DNA of 64,000 nucleotides from Ectobius pallidus (lineage: Eukaryota; Arthropoda; Insecta; Blattodea; Ectobiidae), in contig CAXKWD010000006.1 of the NCBI GenBank assembly GCA_964059195.1, positions 11,710,530-11,774,529 of the forward strand, read 5' to 3'. The notes below the pieces were generated by a model that was not told the origin of the DNA, did not search any database, and was given only the letters and a program-made list of their open reading frames with translations. Shown here piece by piece: positions 10,449 through 21,245 of the stretch (positions within the stretch are counted from its first letter, which is position 1; the number at the start of each line of letters is the position of its first letter). A program made the position numbers and the translations under genes.

Positions 10449-11104
10449 AACCAGATGGGACAACCAATAAAGAGCCTGGCAAACTTTTGGGGATCACTAT
10501 AGATTGCAAGCTTAGCTGGAAAGAGCACATAAATTGGGTAGGCCAAAGGCTCTCTAGAGTGTTATATTTACTAAGGAACCTGGGAACGCAAGTTCCACAA
10601 GAATATGTGAAGTCAGCTTATTTTGCGTATTTCCAAAGCATTGCAAGATATGGTCTACTACTCTGGGGCAATAGCCCACATATTAAGAAAGTGCTAGTTT
10701 TACAAAAGAAAGCAGTACGAATACTAACAGGGGCAAGTAATAGGGACCACTGTAAACCTCTCTTTAGAGAACTCAAAATTATGACAATCATAAACTTGTA
10801 CATATTGGATCTGCTAGTTCATGTAAAGTGTAAAGCCCAGAACAATGTTTTTAGAAGTGAGATTCATGAACACAGGACTAGAATACTAAGTGACTTGAAT
10901 GTACCAAGAACAAGACTAACGAAAACCCAAAATAACTTTCATGTGATCTCCACAAAAGTTTTCAACAAAATTCCAAGTAGGATCAAGGAACTGAATGCAC
11001 AGGAGTTCAAGAACACAATATCTAAGTGGCTAGTGAAAACCCCATTCTACAACTTAGAGGAATTCTTCAGCCTAGGAATAACGGACTTCCCAAATACAGG
11101 ATAA
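10449..11104 (+). pseudogene. LINE reverse transcriptase C-terminus (open but truncated)
   Basis: About 218 codons are open, starting without a proper start because the insertion is 5'-truncated. Motifs: KLLGITIDCKLSWKEHI (RT region after the catalytic YADD box), YFAYFQSIARYGLLLWG, a KKAVRILTG and CKPLFREL pair, and FYNLEEFFSLG at the end. These are typical of the thumb and C-terminal region of CR1/Jockey-group LINE proteins. The catalytic palm and the endonuclease are missing, so it cannot act alone. The frame is undamaged, which suggests a fairly recent insertion. Confidence 0.85.
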
Positions 11105-11266
11105 TGAGATGTAAACTCTGATAAAATGGACACTTTCTGTATTTGCATTCTGCAATTAGGTATAAGTTCTATGTAATTACATATGCACAAATGTGTGCAT
11201 TTCTCTCATTATTATATATCCACAATTGACGAAGCCATGTATTTTACAATACCGCTGGTGAATAAA

Positions 11267-11297
<31 letters not shown>
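10449..11297 (+). mobile_element. CR1/Jockey-type LINE, 3' end with (CTTAT)n tail
   Basis: A 5'-truncated LINE insertion. It carries the last 220 or so codons of the reverse transcriptase ORF, a short 3' UTR and a (CTTAT)n tail at about 11266-11297. The protein is of the same type as the copy at 53962-55506 but clearly a different family: it has its own tail sequence. Confidence 0.85.
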
Positions 11298-11298
<1 letters not shown>

Positions 11299-11598
11299 GG
11301 GAATATCTGAGGGGAATATTCGATAAATTTCGGAAATTATTCTTAATGGCGGAAAGTTCAATAAACGGTTGCAGTCACTTGCTTTTATTTTTTTATTTTT
11401 TATTTTTTAGTTTGTCTATAGCCTGCGTTTTTAGTCGCAACATTCAAAGAAGAGGCTATCAGGTATTTATAGCATAATTAGTGTAAAATTGTGTCTTGCA
11501 TTTCTGTTTAAGGATAATAGGCCTATGTAAATACTAGCAACTTTACCGTTAAACTATTTTTTTTAAATTTCAGGCTGGATACTTAGGCCTATTATAAC

Positions 11599-11966
11599 GG
11601 GTCTTTCATTAAGCGCTTCCTATCTTTAAATTTAAATAAAACAAAGTACGTGCGAGATATCATCGAAATTTTTTATTCGTTTGAAAGGCCTATCGATGCC
11701 ATTATGTATGGAATATAACATCCTGCAAATGTCCGCCGCGGCTTCGCTGGGTGACGCGCATCCGAAATGTGCAATTTTCCATGACTCTGGCGCATAAATC
11801 AGGCTGAATTTGACCGATGGCATGAGTTATGTTGCCTTTGAGGGCCGCTGTGGTTTGTGGCTTATTCGCATAGACCTGCGACTTAAGAAAACCCCACAAG
11901 AAAAAGTCTAACGGGGTCAAATCGCACGATCTCGGTGGCCAGTTCACATCACCTCCACGCATTGAG
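11599..11966 (-). pseudogene. mariner/Tc1-type transposase, C-terminal fragment with terminal repeat
   Basis: The minus strand encodes RGGDVNWPPRSCDLTPLDFF, which holds the third catalytic Asp of the DDE/D domain of the IS630-Tc1-mariner superfamily, then a C-terminal part ending in RSRGGHLQDVIF. The terminal repeat GGGTCTTTCATTAAG lies at 11599-11613. It belongs to the same family as the element at 24775-26538, whose far end has the same repeat. The 5' part of the element is missing: similarity starts exactly at CGTGGAGG (11966), the same point at which the other copy breaks. Confidence 0.8.
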
Positions 11967-12485
11967 CTAGAATCATTGAGCTCTATTACATACTGGAGGT
12001 AGAGCTGATGCCAAATAATTCTGCCGCGATATGCGAGGGACCACTAGGAGGCGGAGCTGTGCAACGAAATGTAATTGAGTTTGTCGATGATTTCAGTGTA
12101 CTTGATTCATCCTAAGGGCGAGCTGACAACAACAACAATTTTATTATTCTTTAAAGAAACTTCCATTGCGTACTTGTTGGTCTTCACGTAAATTGGTTTG
12201 TCCATCGCGGCAAAATTATATGGCGACAGCTCTAGCACTGCATGATGAAAAATCGTGACGGCAGAGTTCGCGGTCCGCCATGAAAGTGAGCGTATAATTT
12301 AGCTCCTATCCCGTATCTCCTCCTAACAAACTCATGTGTATTAATGGAATTATGAAGATGTATTGGCGTTTTTAAAACACTTTTATGAATGAAACGCTCC
12401 AATATAAACTACTTGATGCTTTTTAAGTACATAACAAAACTAATTTCATATCGTAATGGTTTGGTAATAGCTATTTATGTATCAA

Positions 12486-12582
12486 GTACGCAAAATAATG
12501 CTTTAGCGGACGAATCTAGTATAGCGGCCGAGGCGCAAGCCGAGGCTGAAATACTGGATGAGTCCGCTAAAGTTTTTGCGTA
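12486..12582. repeat. inverted repeat (hairpin) with GCGGCCGAGGCGC core
   Basis: GTACGCAAAA, a gap, then CTTTAGCGGACGAATC is matched on the complement at 12550-12582 (GTACGCAAAAACTTTAGCGG ACTCATC). The 27-bp loop between holds two GCCGAGGC words. It may be the remnant of a small MITE. The open frame through it (12389-12634) follows from the repeat and is not a gene. Confidence 0.6.
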
Positions 12583-13184
12583 CGTGGTGCATACAATATT
12601 TTTTAGTGATAGCTCTCTAAATTATATGAAATGAAACAAAAATACCGTAATTAATTATAATGAGAGGCAGTCTACCATATTCTCACGGCCCTCTCAAACG
12701 CAAGACAACAATGAACCGTACGTACCAATACGAAATGCGGTAGGCTATAGATGAGTTATATGAGTCGCTGATTTGTAAACAATAGTAAATACGAAGTAGT
12801 ATTTATGAAAAGCTTGTGAAAATATGAATTATAATCCCGAGGAAATTTCTCTCCAAGTCAAAAACATTGAATTGGAGCTGGTGCCAGCAACATCACGGCA
12901 GAAGGAATAGGGAATATATTGCAATTAAATGCTGGTGCATCCATGTAAGCTATGTGAACGAAGATGTGAAAAGTTGTTGACTTATATTTGCTGTCAGGTG
13001 ATGAAGTGGGCTACCGTGTTTTGCGAAAAATCCTGGTAAAGTTTCTGATTATCATAAAGAAACGTGTTGGCTTAAATTTGTTGTTTTATGACCAATTATA
13101 TGCGTAAATCCATGTTAAAGTTGGTGTGACTGGTCAATGCCGTCTGGGTTTTGTTTATAGATTGGCATGACGACTTTAAAGGAC

Positions 13185-13248
13185 AAGGCCGCTAAAAGTG
13201 CATTTTGAATGCATTTTGGATGCACTTTTATGCAATTTTAGCGGCCTT
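13185..13248. repeat. short inverted repeat with GGCCGCTAAAA arms
   Basis: AAGGCCGCTAAAAGTGCATT is followed after 26 bp by TGCAATTTTAGCGGCCTT. A second GCTAAAATGCAATTTT lies just downstream (13252-13267). The TTTAGCGG word is shared with the hairpin 700 bp upstream. Confidence 0.6.
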
Positions 13249-13954
13249 GGTCGCTAAAATGCAATTTTTCGGCGTGCTACCAGTCCGATAAGCAGCTGTT
13301 TTAGAGAGCGTGTAATTTAATCTCGATCAGGCGTGAATGTACATTGGTAAACAGTTCTAAACACTTGCATTTTAAATATTAAAATAACTTCACAATAGGC
13401 CTTCATTTTGCGATATTATGCTTGATTTCGATATATAAAGAGAATAGACAAAATCTGTTCTAAGTGCTTTGGAAATGTATAAACCGTGACCTTCAACTGT
13501 ACCGTTACTGTACTGGATACAATTCACATTATTTATTTATTTTGCTAATAATTCCTGTAGATTAGTGTAAAGGGAAGCCACTGAAATGAAATTTCAAAAT
13601 ACTTTAAGTCAGTAGGCCTACTTAGAAGTTCCTTTTCTTCGAATCTGAAATTTAATTAGCCATGCTATTTATCTTCTTATTCTTGCGACAGACAATCGTC
13701 TGTAGCCTTTTATTCTTTCTCAATTCTGTTTGGATAGGAGATCATCTGTTTGTGTCTGTTTATCTATTTTCGTATAATTTTCAGCGAGGTCTTATAAAAA
13801 ACATCTGCTTCCTCTTATTTCTGCAATTAAAAACTAGCATGAGAAATTTAGGCCTACATGCATAAGAATACTATGTTTACATGTCTGACATATTGCATAA
13901 TTTATATTCCTACTTGGTACCTAAAGTAGGCCTACTACTAACCACATTACGAAC

Positions 13955-14209
13955 CAGAGGCGTACCGAGGGGGGGGGGTTTGAACCCCACCCATTGATTA
14001 AAAAAAGAAAATTGAACAATTTTTTTAATTCTGCTTATAAATTGCTTAATACGAGTATAAAGCGTGGGAAGCTTAAAACTCGTTATTGTGCATCTTAATT
14101 TTTAAAATTTTCCGGAGGAGGACCCCCGAACCCCCTCTCTCTGGGGGGTATTCTATACCCCACAGATGTTGTAACCCCCCCCCCATATGGTCGGCCTGTT
14201 TACGCTTTG
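13955..14209. mobile_element. hAT-type MITE, 255 bp, TSD TTACGAAC
   Basis: Ends CAGAGGCGTACCGAGG and, complemented, CAAAGCGTAAACAGG. Perfect 8-bp target duplications TTACGAAC lie at 13947-13954 and 14210-14217. The body carries G/C runs next to the ends and the TCTGGGGGGTATTCTATACC type segment. The second copy of the same family is at 62617-62936. It inserted at or just past the 3' edge of the THAP exon. Confidence 0.88.
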
Positions 14210-14213
14210 TTAC

Positions 14214-14440
14214 GAACCAGTTGTCTTTTTGGAACAATAATTTTTTGAAGGTGTTCTGGAAAATTGAAGACTGATGGTACAGCATCTTTTAGTAATTTTA
14301 CAAGTGCACCAGACCTTGACTGATAGCAATCAGGTGTAAAGTGTCTGCTGCTTAATTCACTGTACGCTGTGGGTGACCAATATTCTCTGCGCATTGCTTG
14401 AACCCACTTCTTCGGAATATCAGGCCAAGAAAATGGAAAC
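14214..14440 (-). CDS. THAP-domain protein, internal exon (possibly decayed)
   Basis: On the minus strand a strong acceptor tract (TTTTTCTTGCCTGTTTGTACAG) ends at 14441. The exon then encodes FPFSWPDIPKKWVQAMRRE, WSPTAYSELSSRHFTPDCY and LLKDAVPSVFNFP. This is the second half of a THAP zinc-finger DNA-binding domain, including the AVPSVF box. The intron just before the FP is a usual place in THAP genes. The family has CSxHF here; this sequence has SSRHF, so one zinc ligand is replaced by Ser (AGC for TGC). That hints at decay, or at a descendant of a THAP transposase. The donor is unclear: GTAATG would form across the site where the MITE inserted. A foldback element occupies the preceding intron. 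Confidence 0.6.
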
Positions 14441-14659
14441 CTGTACAAACAGGCAAGAAAAAGACAAGCGTTGGTGGCGGTAATACCGGAGTTGACGGGT
14501 CCCTGTACGCAGCAAGCCATGTTGCCTTCATTCTGGCAGCGTTCCGTAACGACAACTCCAACCGCCGCCGCCGCCGCCAAATTTGAATGTGTTATATTCA
14601 GAATCCACAACGCCGATTTTGAGTGGTTAAAGATTTAATATTAAAAATAGCGCAAAAGC

Positions 14660-15245
14660 CCGTTCTTCTCACAGGTGCTCCCGGGTGACAGTTTAAATTG
14701 GCGTAGGGACTAGTACTTAAAGGTTTAATATCAAAACGACCGCAGGAGCCCGTTCTATTCACAGGTGACAGTTAAATAACCCCATTCTGCTCGCGGGTGA
14801 TAGATTAAGTTGGCATAGGGACTAGTACTTAAAGGTTTAATATTAAAACGACCGCAAGAGCCCGTTCTATTCATAGGTGACAGTTAAATAACCCCGTTCT
14901 GCTCGCGGGTGATAGATTAAGTTGGCATAGAAACTAGTAGTTAAAGGTTTAATATTAAAACGACCGCAAGAGCCCGTTCTATTCACAGGTGACAGTTAAA
15001 TAACCCCGTTCTGCTCGCGGGTGATAGATTAAGTTGGCATAGAAACTAGTAGTTAAAGGTTTAATATTAAAACGACCGCAAGAGCCCGTTCTATTCACAG
15101 GTGACAGTTAAATAACCCCGTTCTGCTCGCGGGTGATAGTTTAAATTGGCGTAGGGACTAGTGCTTAAAGGTTTAATATTAAAACGACCGCAAGAGCCCG
15201 TTCTATTCACAGGTGACAGTTAAATAACCCCGTTCTGCTCACGGG
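14660..15245 (+). repeat. 112-bp tandem repeats, left arm (about 5 copies)
   Basis: The word CAGTTAAATAACCCC recurs at 14769, 14881, 14993, 15105 and 15217, exactly 112 bp apart. Each unit carries ACGACCGCAAGAGCCCG and ACTAGTASTTAAAGGTTTAA. Part of the foldback element's left arm. Confidence 0.92.
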
Positions 15246-15589
15246 TCACTCTGTATATATTTTTATAATTTCCTAGCCGGTGGTCCTGGTGTTATAAAAT
15301 CTTCACACGGCTTTCTCTACTCGGTATATTTTTAACCATTTTTAACTAATATGTCTTTCTGCAGAGCAAAGAATGAATGAACGTATTATGTATTTTTTCT
15401 TTGAGAACATCTCGTTTGTTGCCATAACTTTTACAAAGCCTACAGCATATTTTACCGACTTCATGCATGTAGGCCTACCTAATACGCCTACTCAGATTTA
15501 TCGAATATTTTGTATGTTTAAAATTATCATACGTAATAATAAAGGTTATTATCCTGACTTTACGACATGAAAATCACGCCGATTAAAGA

Positions 15590-17214
15590 AAAATTCATTA
15601 TATGGAGGAACTTTTTTTTCCGACATGAGTTACATGTTTTATCCATAATTCGACCCTTCTCAACTCGAATATAAAATTATAATAATAACCAGTTCCTTGC
15701 GCACTTTGAGAAAATTCCGATTTTCCATTAATATCACAGATTTTGAACAGAAAAAGTAGGAACAAATTCAAAACAAATTCACTACATGGAAGAAACGTTT
15801 TCTCCCGACATGAGTTACATGTTTTATCTATAAATCGACCCTTGTCAACTCGAATATAAAAAAAAATAATCACTTTATTCCGCACTTCGAGAAAATACCG
15901 ATTAGCCATTAGTGTCACACAGTTTACGCAGAAAAAGTCGACCGTTTCAAAACAAAAATTCATTACATAGAGGGAAAATGTTTTTCCGACGTGAGTGACA
16001 TGTGTTATCTATAATTCGACCCACCTGAACACGAATATAATAATAATAATAACCAGTTCCTTCCGCCCTTCGAGAAAAAACCGATTTTCCATTACCGTCA
16101 CACAGTTTATACAAGAAAAGTAGGACCGTTTCATAACAAAAATTCATTACATGGAGGGGAAATTTTTTTCCGACCTAAATTACATGTGATATCTATAACT
16201 CGACCCTTCTGAACACGAATATAACAATAATAATAACCAGTTCCTTCCGCACTTCGAGAAAATACCGATTTTCCATTAGTGACACACAGTTTACGCAGAA
16301 GAAGTAGGACCATTTCATAACAAAAATTCATTACATGGAGGGGAAATTTTTTTCCGACTTACATTACTTGTGTTATCTATAATTCGACCCTTCTGAACAT
16401 GAATATAACAATAATAATAACCAGTTCTATCCGCACTTCGAGAAAAAACCGATTTTCCATTACCGTCACACAGTTTACACAAGAAAAGTAGGACCGTTTC
16501 AAAACAAAAATTCATTACATGGAGGAGAAATTTTTTTCCGACCTAAATTACATGTTATATCTATAATTCGACCCTTCTGAACATGAATATAACAATAATA
16601 ATAACCAGTTCAATCCGCACTTCGAGAAAAAACCGATTTTCCATTACCGTCACACAGTTTACACAAGAAAAGTAGGACCGTTTCAAAACAAAAATTCATT
16701 ACATGGAGGGGAAATTTTTTTCCGACCTAAATTACATGTGATATCTATAATTCGACCCTTCTGAACACGAATATAACAATAATAATAACCAGTTCCTTCC
16801 GCACTTCGAGAAAATATCGATTTTCCATTAGTGACACACAGTTTACGCAGGAGAAGTAGGACCGTTTCAAAACAAGAATTCATTACATGGAGGGGAATTT
16901 TTTTCCGACCTAAATAACATGTGTTATCTATAATTCGACTCTTCTGAACACGAATATAACAATAATAATAACCAGTTCTATCCGCACTTCGAGAAAATAC
17001 CGATTATGCGTTAGTGTCACACAGTTTACGCAGAAGAAGTAGGACCATTTCAAAACAAAAATTCATTACATGGAGGAATTTTTTTTTCCGTCATGGGTTA
17101 TATGTGTTATCTATAAATCGACCCTTCTGAACACGAATATAACAATAATAATAACCAGTTCCTGCCGCACTCCGTGAAAATTTCCATTTTCCATTAGTGT
17201 CACAGAGTTTACGC
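15590..17214 (+). repeat. 184-bp satellite-like tandem repeats, left half (about 9 copies)
   Basis: Units start with TTCATTACATGGAGGGGAAA, contain AACAATAATAATAACCAGTT and TTCGAGAAAATACCG, and repeat every 184 bp (starts near 15963, 16147, 16331, 16515, 16699, 16883). Similar 66-residue frames on the minus strand exist in most units, but 184 is not a multiple of 3, so the frame changes each unit and these are not credible proteins. Confidence 0.92.
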
Positions 17215-17690
17215 GTAAACTGCGGCAAGAACTGGTTATTGTTATTGTTATATTCGTGTTCAGAAGGGCTGATTTATAAATAGCACATATAAGCCATGAC
17301 AGAAAAAAATTTTCCTCCATGTAATTAATTTTTATTTATATCGTCCATGCTCTTTTTGCGTAAACTGTGTGTCACTAATGGAAAATCGGTATTTTCTCGA
17401 AGCGCGGAAGGAAATAGTTATTATTATTGATATATTCGAGATCAGATGGGTCGGATTATGGATGAAACATGTAACTCGTGTCGGGAAAAAAATTTTCATC
17501 AATGGAATGAATTTTTCTTTTTAATCGTCCATACTCTTTCTGCGTTGACTGGGTCACACTAATGGAAAATCGGAACTGAAGGAACTGGTTAATATTACTG
17601 TTATATTCGTGTTCAGAAGGGTCGAATTATAAGGAACAGATATAACTCAAGTCGGAGAAAAAATTTCCCTCCATATAATGAATTTTTCTT
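17215..17690 (-). repeat. 184-bp repeats, inverted right half (about 2.5 copies)
   Basis: The same unit in the opposite orientation, starting at the central palindrome. The right half is much shorter than the left, so the two halves changed copy number separately. Confidence 0.88.
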
Positions 17691-18029
17691 TAATCGGTGT
17701 GATTTCCATGTCGTAAAGTCAGGGTAAGAACCTTTATTATTACGTACGATAATTTTAAACAAACAAAATATCCGAAAAATCTGAATAGGCTTATTAGGTA
17801 CATGCAAGAAGTCGGTAAAATATGCTGTAGGCTTTGTACAAGTTATGGCAACAAACGAGATGTTCACAAAGAAGAATACATAATACGTTCATTCATTCTT
17901 TGCTCTGCAGAAAGAAATATGAGTTAGTTAAAAATGGTAAAAAATATACCGAGTAGAAAAAGCCGTGTGCAGATTTTATAACACCAGGACCACCGGCTAG
18001 GAAATAATAAAAATATATACAGAGTGACC

Positions 18030-18835
18030 CGTGAGCAGAACGGGGTTATTTAAGTGTCACCTGTCAATAGAACGGGCTCTTGCGGTCGTTTTAATTTTAA
18101 ACCTTTAAGTACTAGTCCCTACGCCAACTTAATCTATCACCCGCGAGCAGAACGGAGTTATTTAACTGTCACCTGTGAATAGAACGGGCTCTTGCGGTCG
18201 TTTTAATATTAAACCTTTAAGTACTAGTCCCTACGCCAATTTAAAGTATCACCCGCGAGTAGAATGGGGTTATTTAACTGTCACCTGTGAATAGAACGGG
18301 CTCTTGCGGTCGTTTTAATATTAAACCTTTAAGTACTAGTCCCTACGCCAATTTAAACTATCACCCGCGAGCAGAATGGGGTTATTTAACTGTCACCTGT
18401 GAATAGAACGGGCTCTTGCGGTCTTTTTAATATTAAACCTTTAACTACTAGTTTCTATGCCAACTTAATCTAACACCCGCGAGCAGAACGGGGTTATTTA
18501 ACTGTCACCTGTGAATAGAACGGGCTCTTGCGGTCGTTTTAATATTAAACCTTTAAGTACTAGTCCCTATGCCAACTTAATCTATCACCCGCGAGTAGAA
18601 TGGGGTTATTTAACTGTCACCTGTGAATAGAACGGGCTCTTGCGGTCGTTTTAATATTAAACCTTTAACTACTAGTCCCTATGCCAACTTAATCTATCAC
18701 CCGCGAGCAGAATGGGGTTATTTAACTGTCACCTGCGAAAAGAACGGGCTCTTGCGGTCGTTTTAATATTAAACCTTTAAGTACTAGTCCCTACGCCAAT
18801 TTAAACTATCACCCGGGAGCACCTGTGAGAAGAAC
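18030..18835 (-). repeat. 112-bp tandem repeats, right arm (about 7 copies)
   Basis: Inverted copies of the left-arm unit, spaced 112 bp (GTTATTTA words near 18045, 18157 and onwards). Two more copies than in the left arm. Confidence 0.9.
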
Positions 18836-19134
18836 GGGCTTTTGCGCTATTTTTAATATTAAATCTTTAACCACTCAAAATCGGCGTTGTGGATTCTGAA
18901 TATAACACATTCGAATTTGGCGGCGGCGGCGGTTGGAGTTGTCCTTACGGAACGCTGCCAGAATGAAGGCAACATGGCTTGCTGCGTACAGGGACCCGTC
19001 AACTCCGGTATTACCTTCGTGGCTAATCTACGATTGAGGTTTAAGTCAGATTTGGTCAGTATCCTCAAATGTTCCAAACAAAAATAACCTACTTGTGAAA
19101 CTTAAGTCCACTTCTATTTCTCTGGAGCTCTGTG

Positions 19135-19316
19135 CAGTGGCGGACGCAGGGGGGGGGATAGGGGGGTTACATCCCCCCCCCCCGAAATTTGAAAAAAGTA
19201 CTCTAAATGGCCAGTTTTATAAACTAATTGCATATGTAAGTTGATTAAATTTTTTTTAGTATTCTTTCTACCTATTCAAATCCCCCCCCCGAAAAAAATT
19301 TCTGCGTCCGCCACTG
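19135..19316. mobile_element. hAT-type MITE, 182 bp, TSD GCTCTGTG
   Basis: Ends CAGTGGCGGACGCAG and complement, the classical CAGTGGCG start of many hAT elements. Perfect 8-bp duplications GCTCTGTG lie at 19127-19134 and 19317-19324. C/G homopolymers lie just inside both ends. A sister copy is at 28319-28479. Confidence 0.92.
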
Positions 19317-20490
19317 GCTCTGTGTAGCCATATACCACGCAATATTTGACCATTTTGTCATGAAAAATATCAAAAACACATTCATAAACATATGTTTACC
19401 ATAGGAAGCACACTTCACCAATACGCACGGTATAGCCAACTTAACAACAAGTGAATGTCACGATTTATGCAATTCCAAAGCACAGCTGTTGTGTATCCTG
19501 TTTATATATTGAGATCACTGGCTAGAATAGAACATTGAAATGAATCCTAGAACTGGAATGCCTTCTGAATGAGAGGAAAGTGAGGCTTCTTGTGCGACTA
19601 GTCATGTCTGGTCCTGCATGGAAGAAACCAAGTACCTGCACGCGAGAGACCATTAAGTTAATAGGATCTTCCCGATTTCATTGGCTTTTTTGAAGTGAAA
19701 CTTCTTTAGCCGCGGTAGGAGTAAATCGAGAGCTTGCGTTACGCTCAAAATTGTCACGCAATTAGTGTTACGCTCAAAATTGTCACGAAATTAGTAGGGT
19801 GTAACGGAACGGACTGCAAGAAAACAATCAACTCAATGATTTGGCTTATCCAAAATTTAAAGAATAAAAAAATTAAAACATTGACAGCCTTACTAATAAA
19901 AGCTGCTTATACCTGCGTTGAACGGTTGTTTGGTTGTTCACCGTGCAAGTTCTGCATAAGCCGCATTACTAATAATAGGTGTGTAACTGCCGAGTTTACA
20001 CCAGGTATGTAAGTCCAACGTCATCAAATACGTCACGCTTTTCATGACGTTACTAGCCTCAGGCTATGAAGGGACTGCTGAACGCCATCTATCGGTGTAG
20101 CGGGCAAACAACTATGGATCGTCTGCAGACTAATTGTAGTTTCAGTATTTCATTATATTGTTTTCAGAAAGCTGTAATCATGGGTACAAGTATGGAAACC
20201 CGCAAACAAGGAACAATGTTTATAATTCCGCTAAAGTAGCCCAGAATGTTTCATAACAAGTTACCTTAAGAATGGATGCATAACCTCAAAATTCAATCTC
20301 AGACATCTACGAAGCGACCGGCTGTTACGCATATCGGCCATCTTGATTATTTACGTCAAGTTTAAACAAGGGGGCCAGGCTGTGTAAAGGTTGCACACAT
20401 TCAGCCTTATGCAACGATTATTAGTACACTTTCTTTCCTCAGCTGTGTATATTCCTGGTATAAATGTTACAACTGGATTATTAGTAAGAC
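19317..20490. other. no gene seen; contains one arm of an inverted repeat
   Basis: The segment around 19530-19690 is inverted relative to 21712-21870 (GACTAGT, GTCTGGTCCTGCATGGAAG, AAGAAACCAAG, ACCATTAAGTTA). The open frame at 19734-20012 has no recognisable similarity. A short direct repeat, GTTACGCTCAAAATTGTCACG, lies at about 19738-19788. Confidence 0.5.
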
Positions 20491-21245
20491 TGTAAAAATC
20501 CAAAATTTAAAAAAATCTAAAAATCCAAAATTCAAAAATTAAAAATCCAAAATTTAAAAATTCAAAGATCCAAAATTTAAAAAATAAAAAATTCCAAAAT
20601 TACAAAATAAAAAATTCAAAGATCCAAAAATCAAAAAACCAAAAGTTTAAAAATACAAAAATTAAAAAGTAACAAATCCAAAATTTAAAAATCCAAACAA
20701 CCAAAATTTAAAAAATCAAAGATCCAAAATTTAAAAATAAAAAATTTTAAAAACAAAAAATCCAAAATTTAAAAAACAATAAATCCAAAATTTAAAACAC
20801 AATAAATCTAAAATTTAAAAATCCAAACCAAAATTTAAAAATCAGAGATAAAAAAATTTAAAAATCCAAAATTTAAAAAATAAAAAAATCCAAAATTTAA
20901 AAAATTATAAATCCAAAATTTAAAAATCCAAACATCAAACATTCAAAAATCAAAGATCGAAAATTTAAAAAATTTAAAAATCCATAATTTAAAAATCTAA
21001 AAATCCAAAATTAAAAAGTTGAAAATCCAAAATTTAAAAATCCAAGAATTAAAGAAATTTAAAGATCTAAAATTTAAAAATCCAATATTAAAAATCCAAA
21101 GTTCCAAAAATTAAAAAATAAAAGATAAAAAATTTAAAGAATCCAAATACTAAAATTTAAAAAGTCCAAAAACCCAATATTAAAAAGTCCAACTTTCCAA
21201 AATTGAAAAAACCCAATAATTCAAAATTGAAAAAAATCAAAAAAT
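20491..21245 (+). repeat. degenerate (AATCCAAAATTTAAA)n simple repeat, about 750 bp
   Basis: Nearly the whole stretch is built from short variants of ATCCAAAATTTAAAA, with no long-range period. A-rich on the plus strand. Probably slippage-grown low-complexity DNA. Confidence 0.9.

Larger units (their letters stand above)
11967..13946. other. non-coding stretch with two GC-cored hairpins
   Basis: No protein similarity seen. The stretch holds the two inverted repeats listed separately, a CTCCAGTATGTAATAGAGC segment (about 11977-11995, minus sense) shared with other repeats of the window, and several TAGGCCTAC words that are common in this genome. Confidence 0.4.
14479..19015. mobile_element. 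4.5-kb foldback element (FB/Galileo-like architecture)
   Basis: The element begins GGTAATACCGGAGTTGACG and ends with the exact complement at 19015. Flanks TTGGTGGC (14471-14478) and TTCGTGGC (19016-19023) form an 8-bp target duplication with one mismatch. The arms run inward in mirror order: a unique terminal part of about 180 bp with a GCCGCC run, an array of 112-bp repeats, a unique spacer of about 330 bp, and 184-bp repeats meeting at a palindrome GTTTACGCGTAAAC (17208-17221). No transposase is encoded. The build recalls FB and Galileo elements of the P superfamily, also by TSD size; that link is inference. Confidence 0.88.

Noticed and set aside
12389..12634. 81-residue frame with an Ala/Glu-rich segment
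   Set aside because: The segment is the translated GC core of a hairpin; no start context or similarity.
15963..17320. Series of similar 66-residue minus-strand frames (MNFCFETVLLFL type)
   Set aside because: They follow the 184-bp satellite unit, which is not a multiple of three; each unit's frame ends and restarts, and there is no known protein. They are repeat artefacts.
14660..18835. CRISPR-like array of 112-bp units
   Set aside because: Units are contiguous and nearly identical along their whole length, with no unique spacers; the DNA is eukaryotic.
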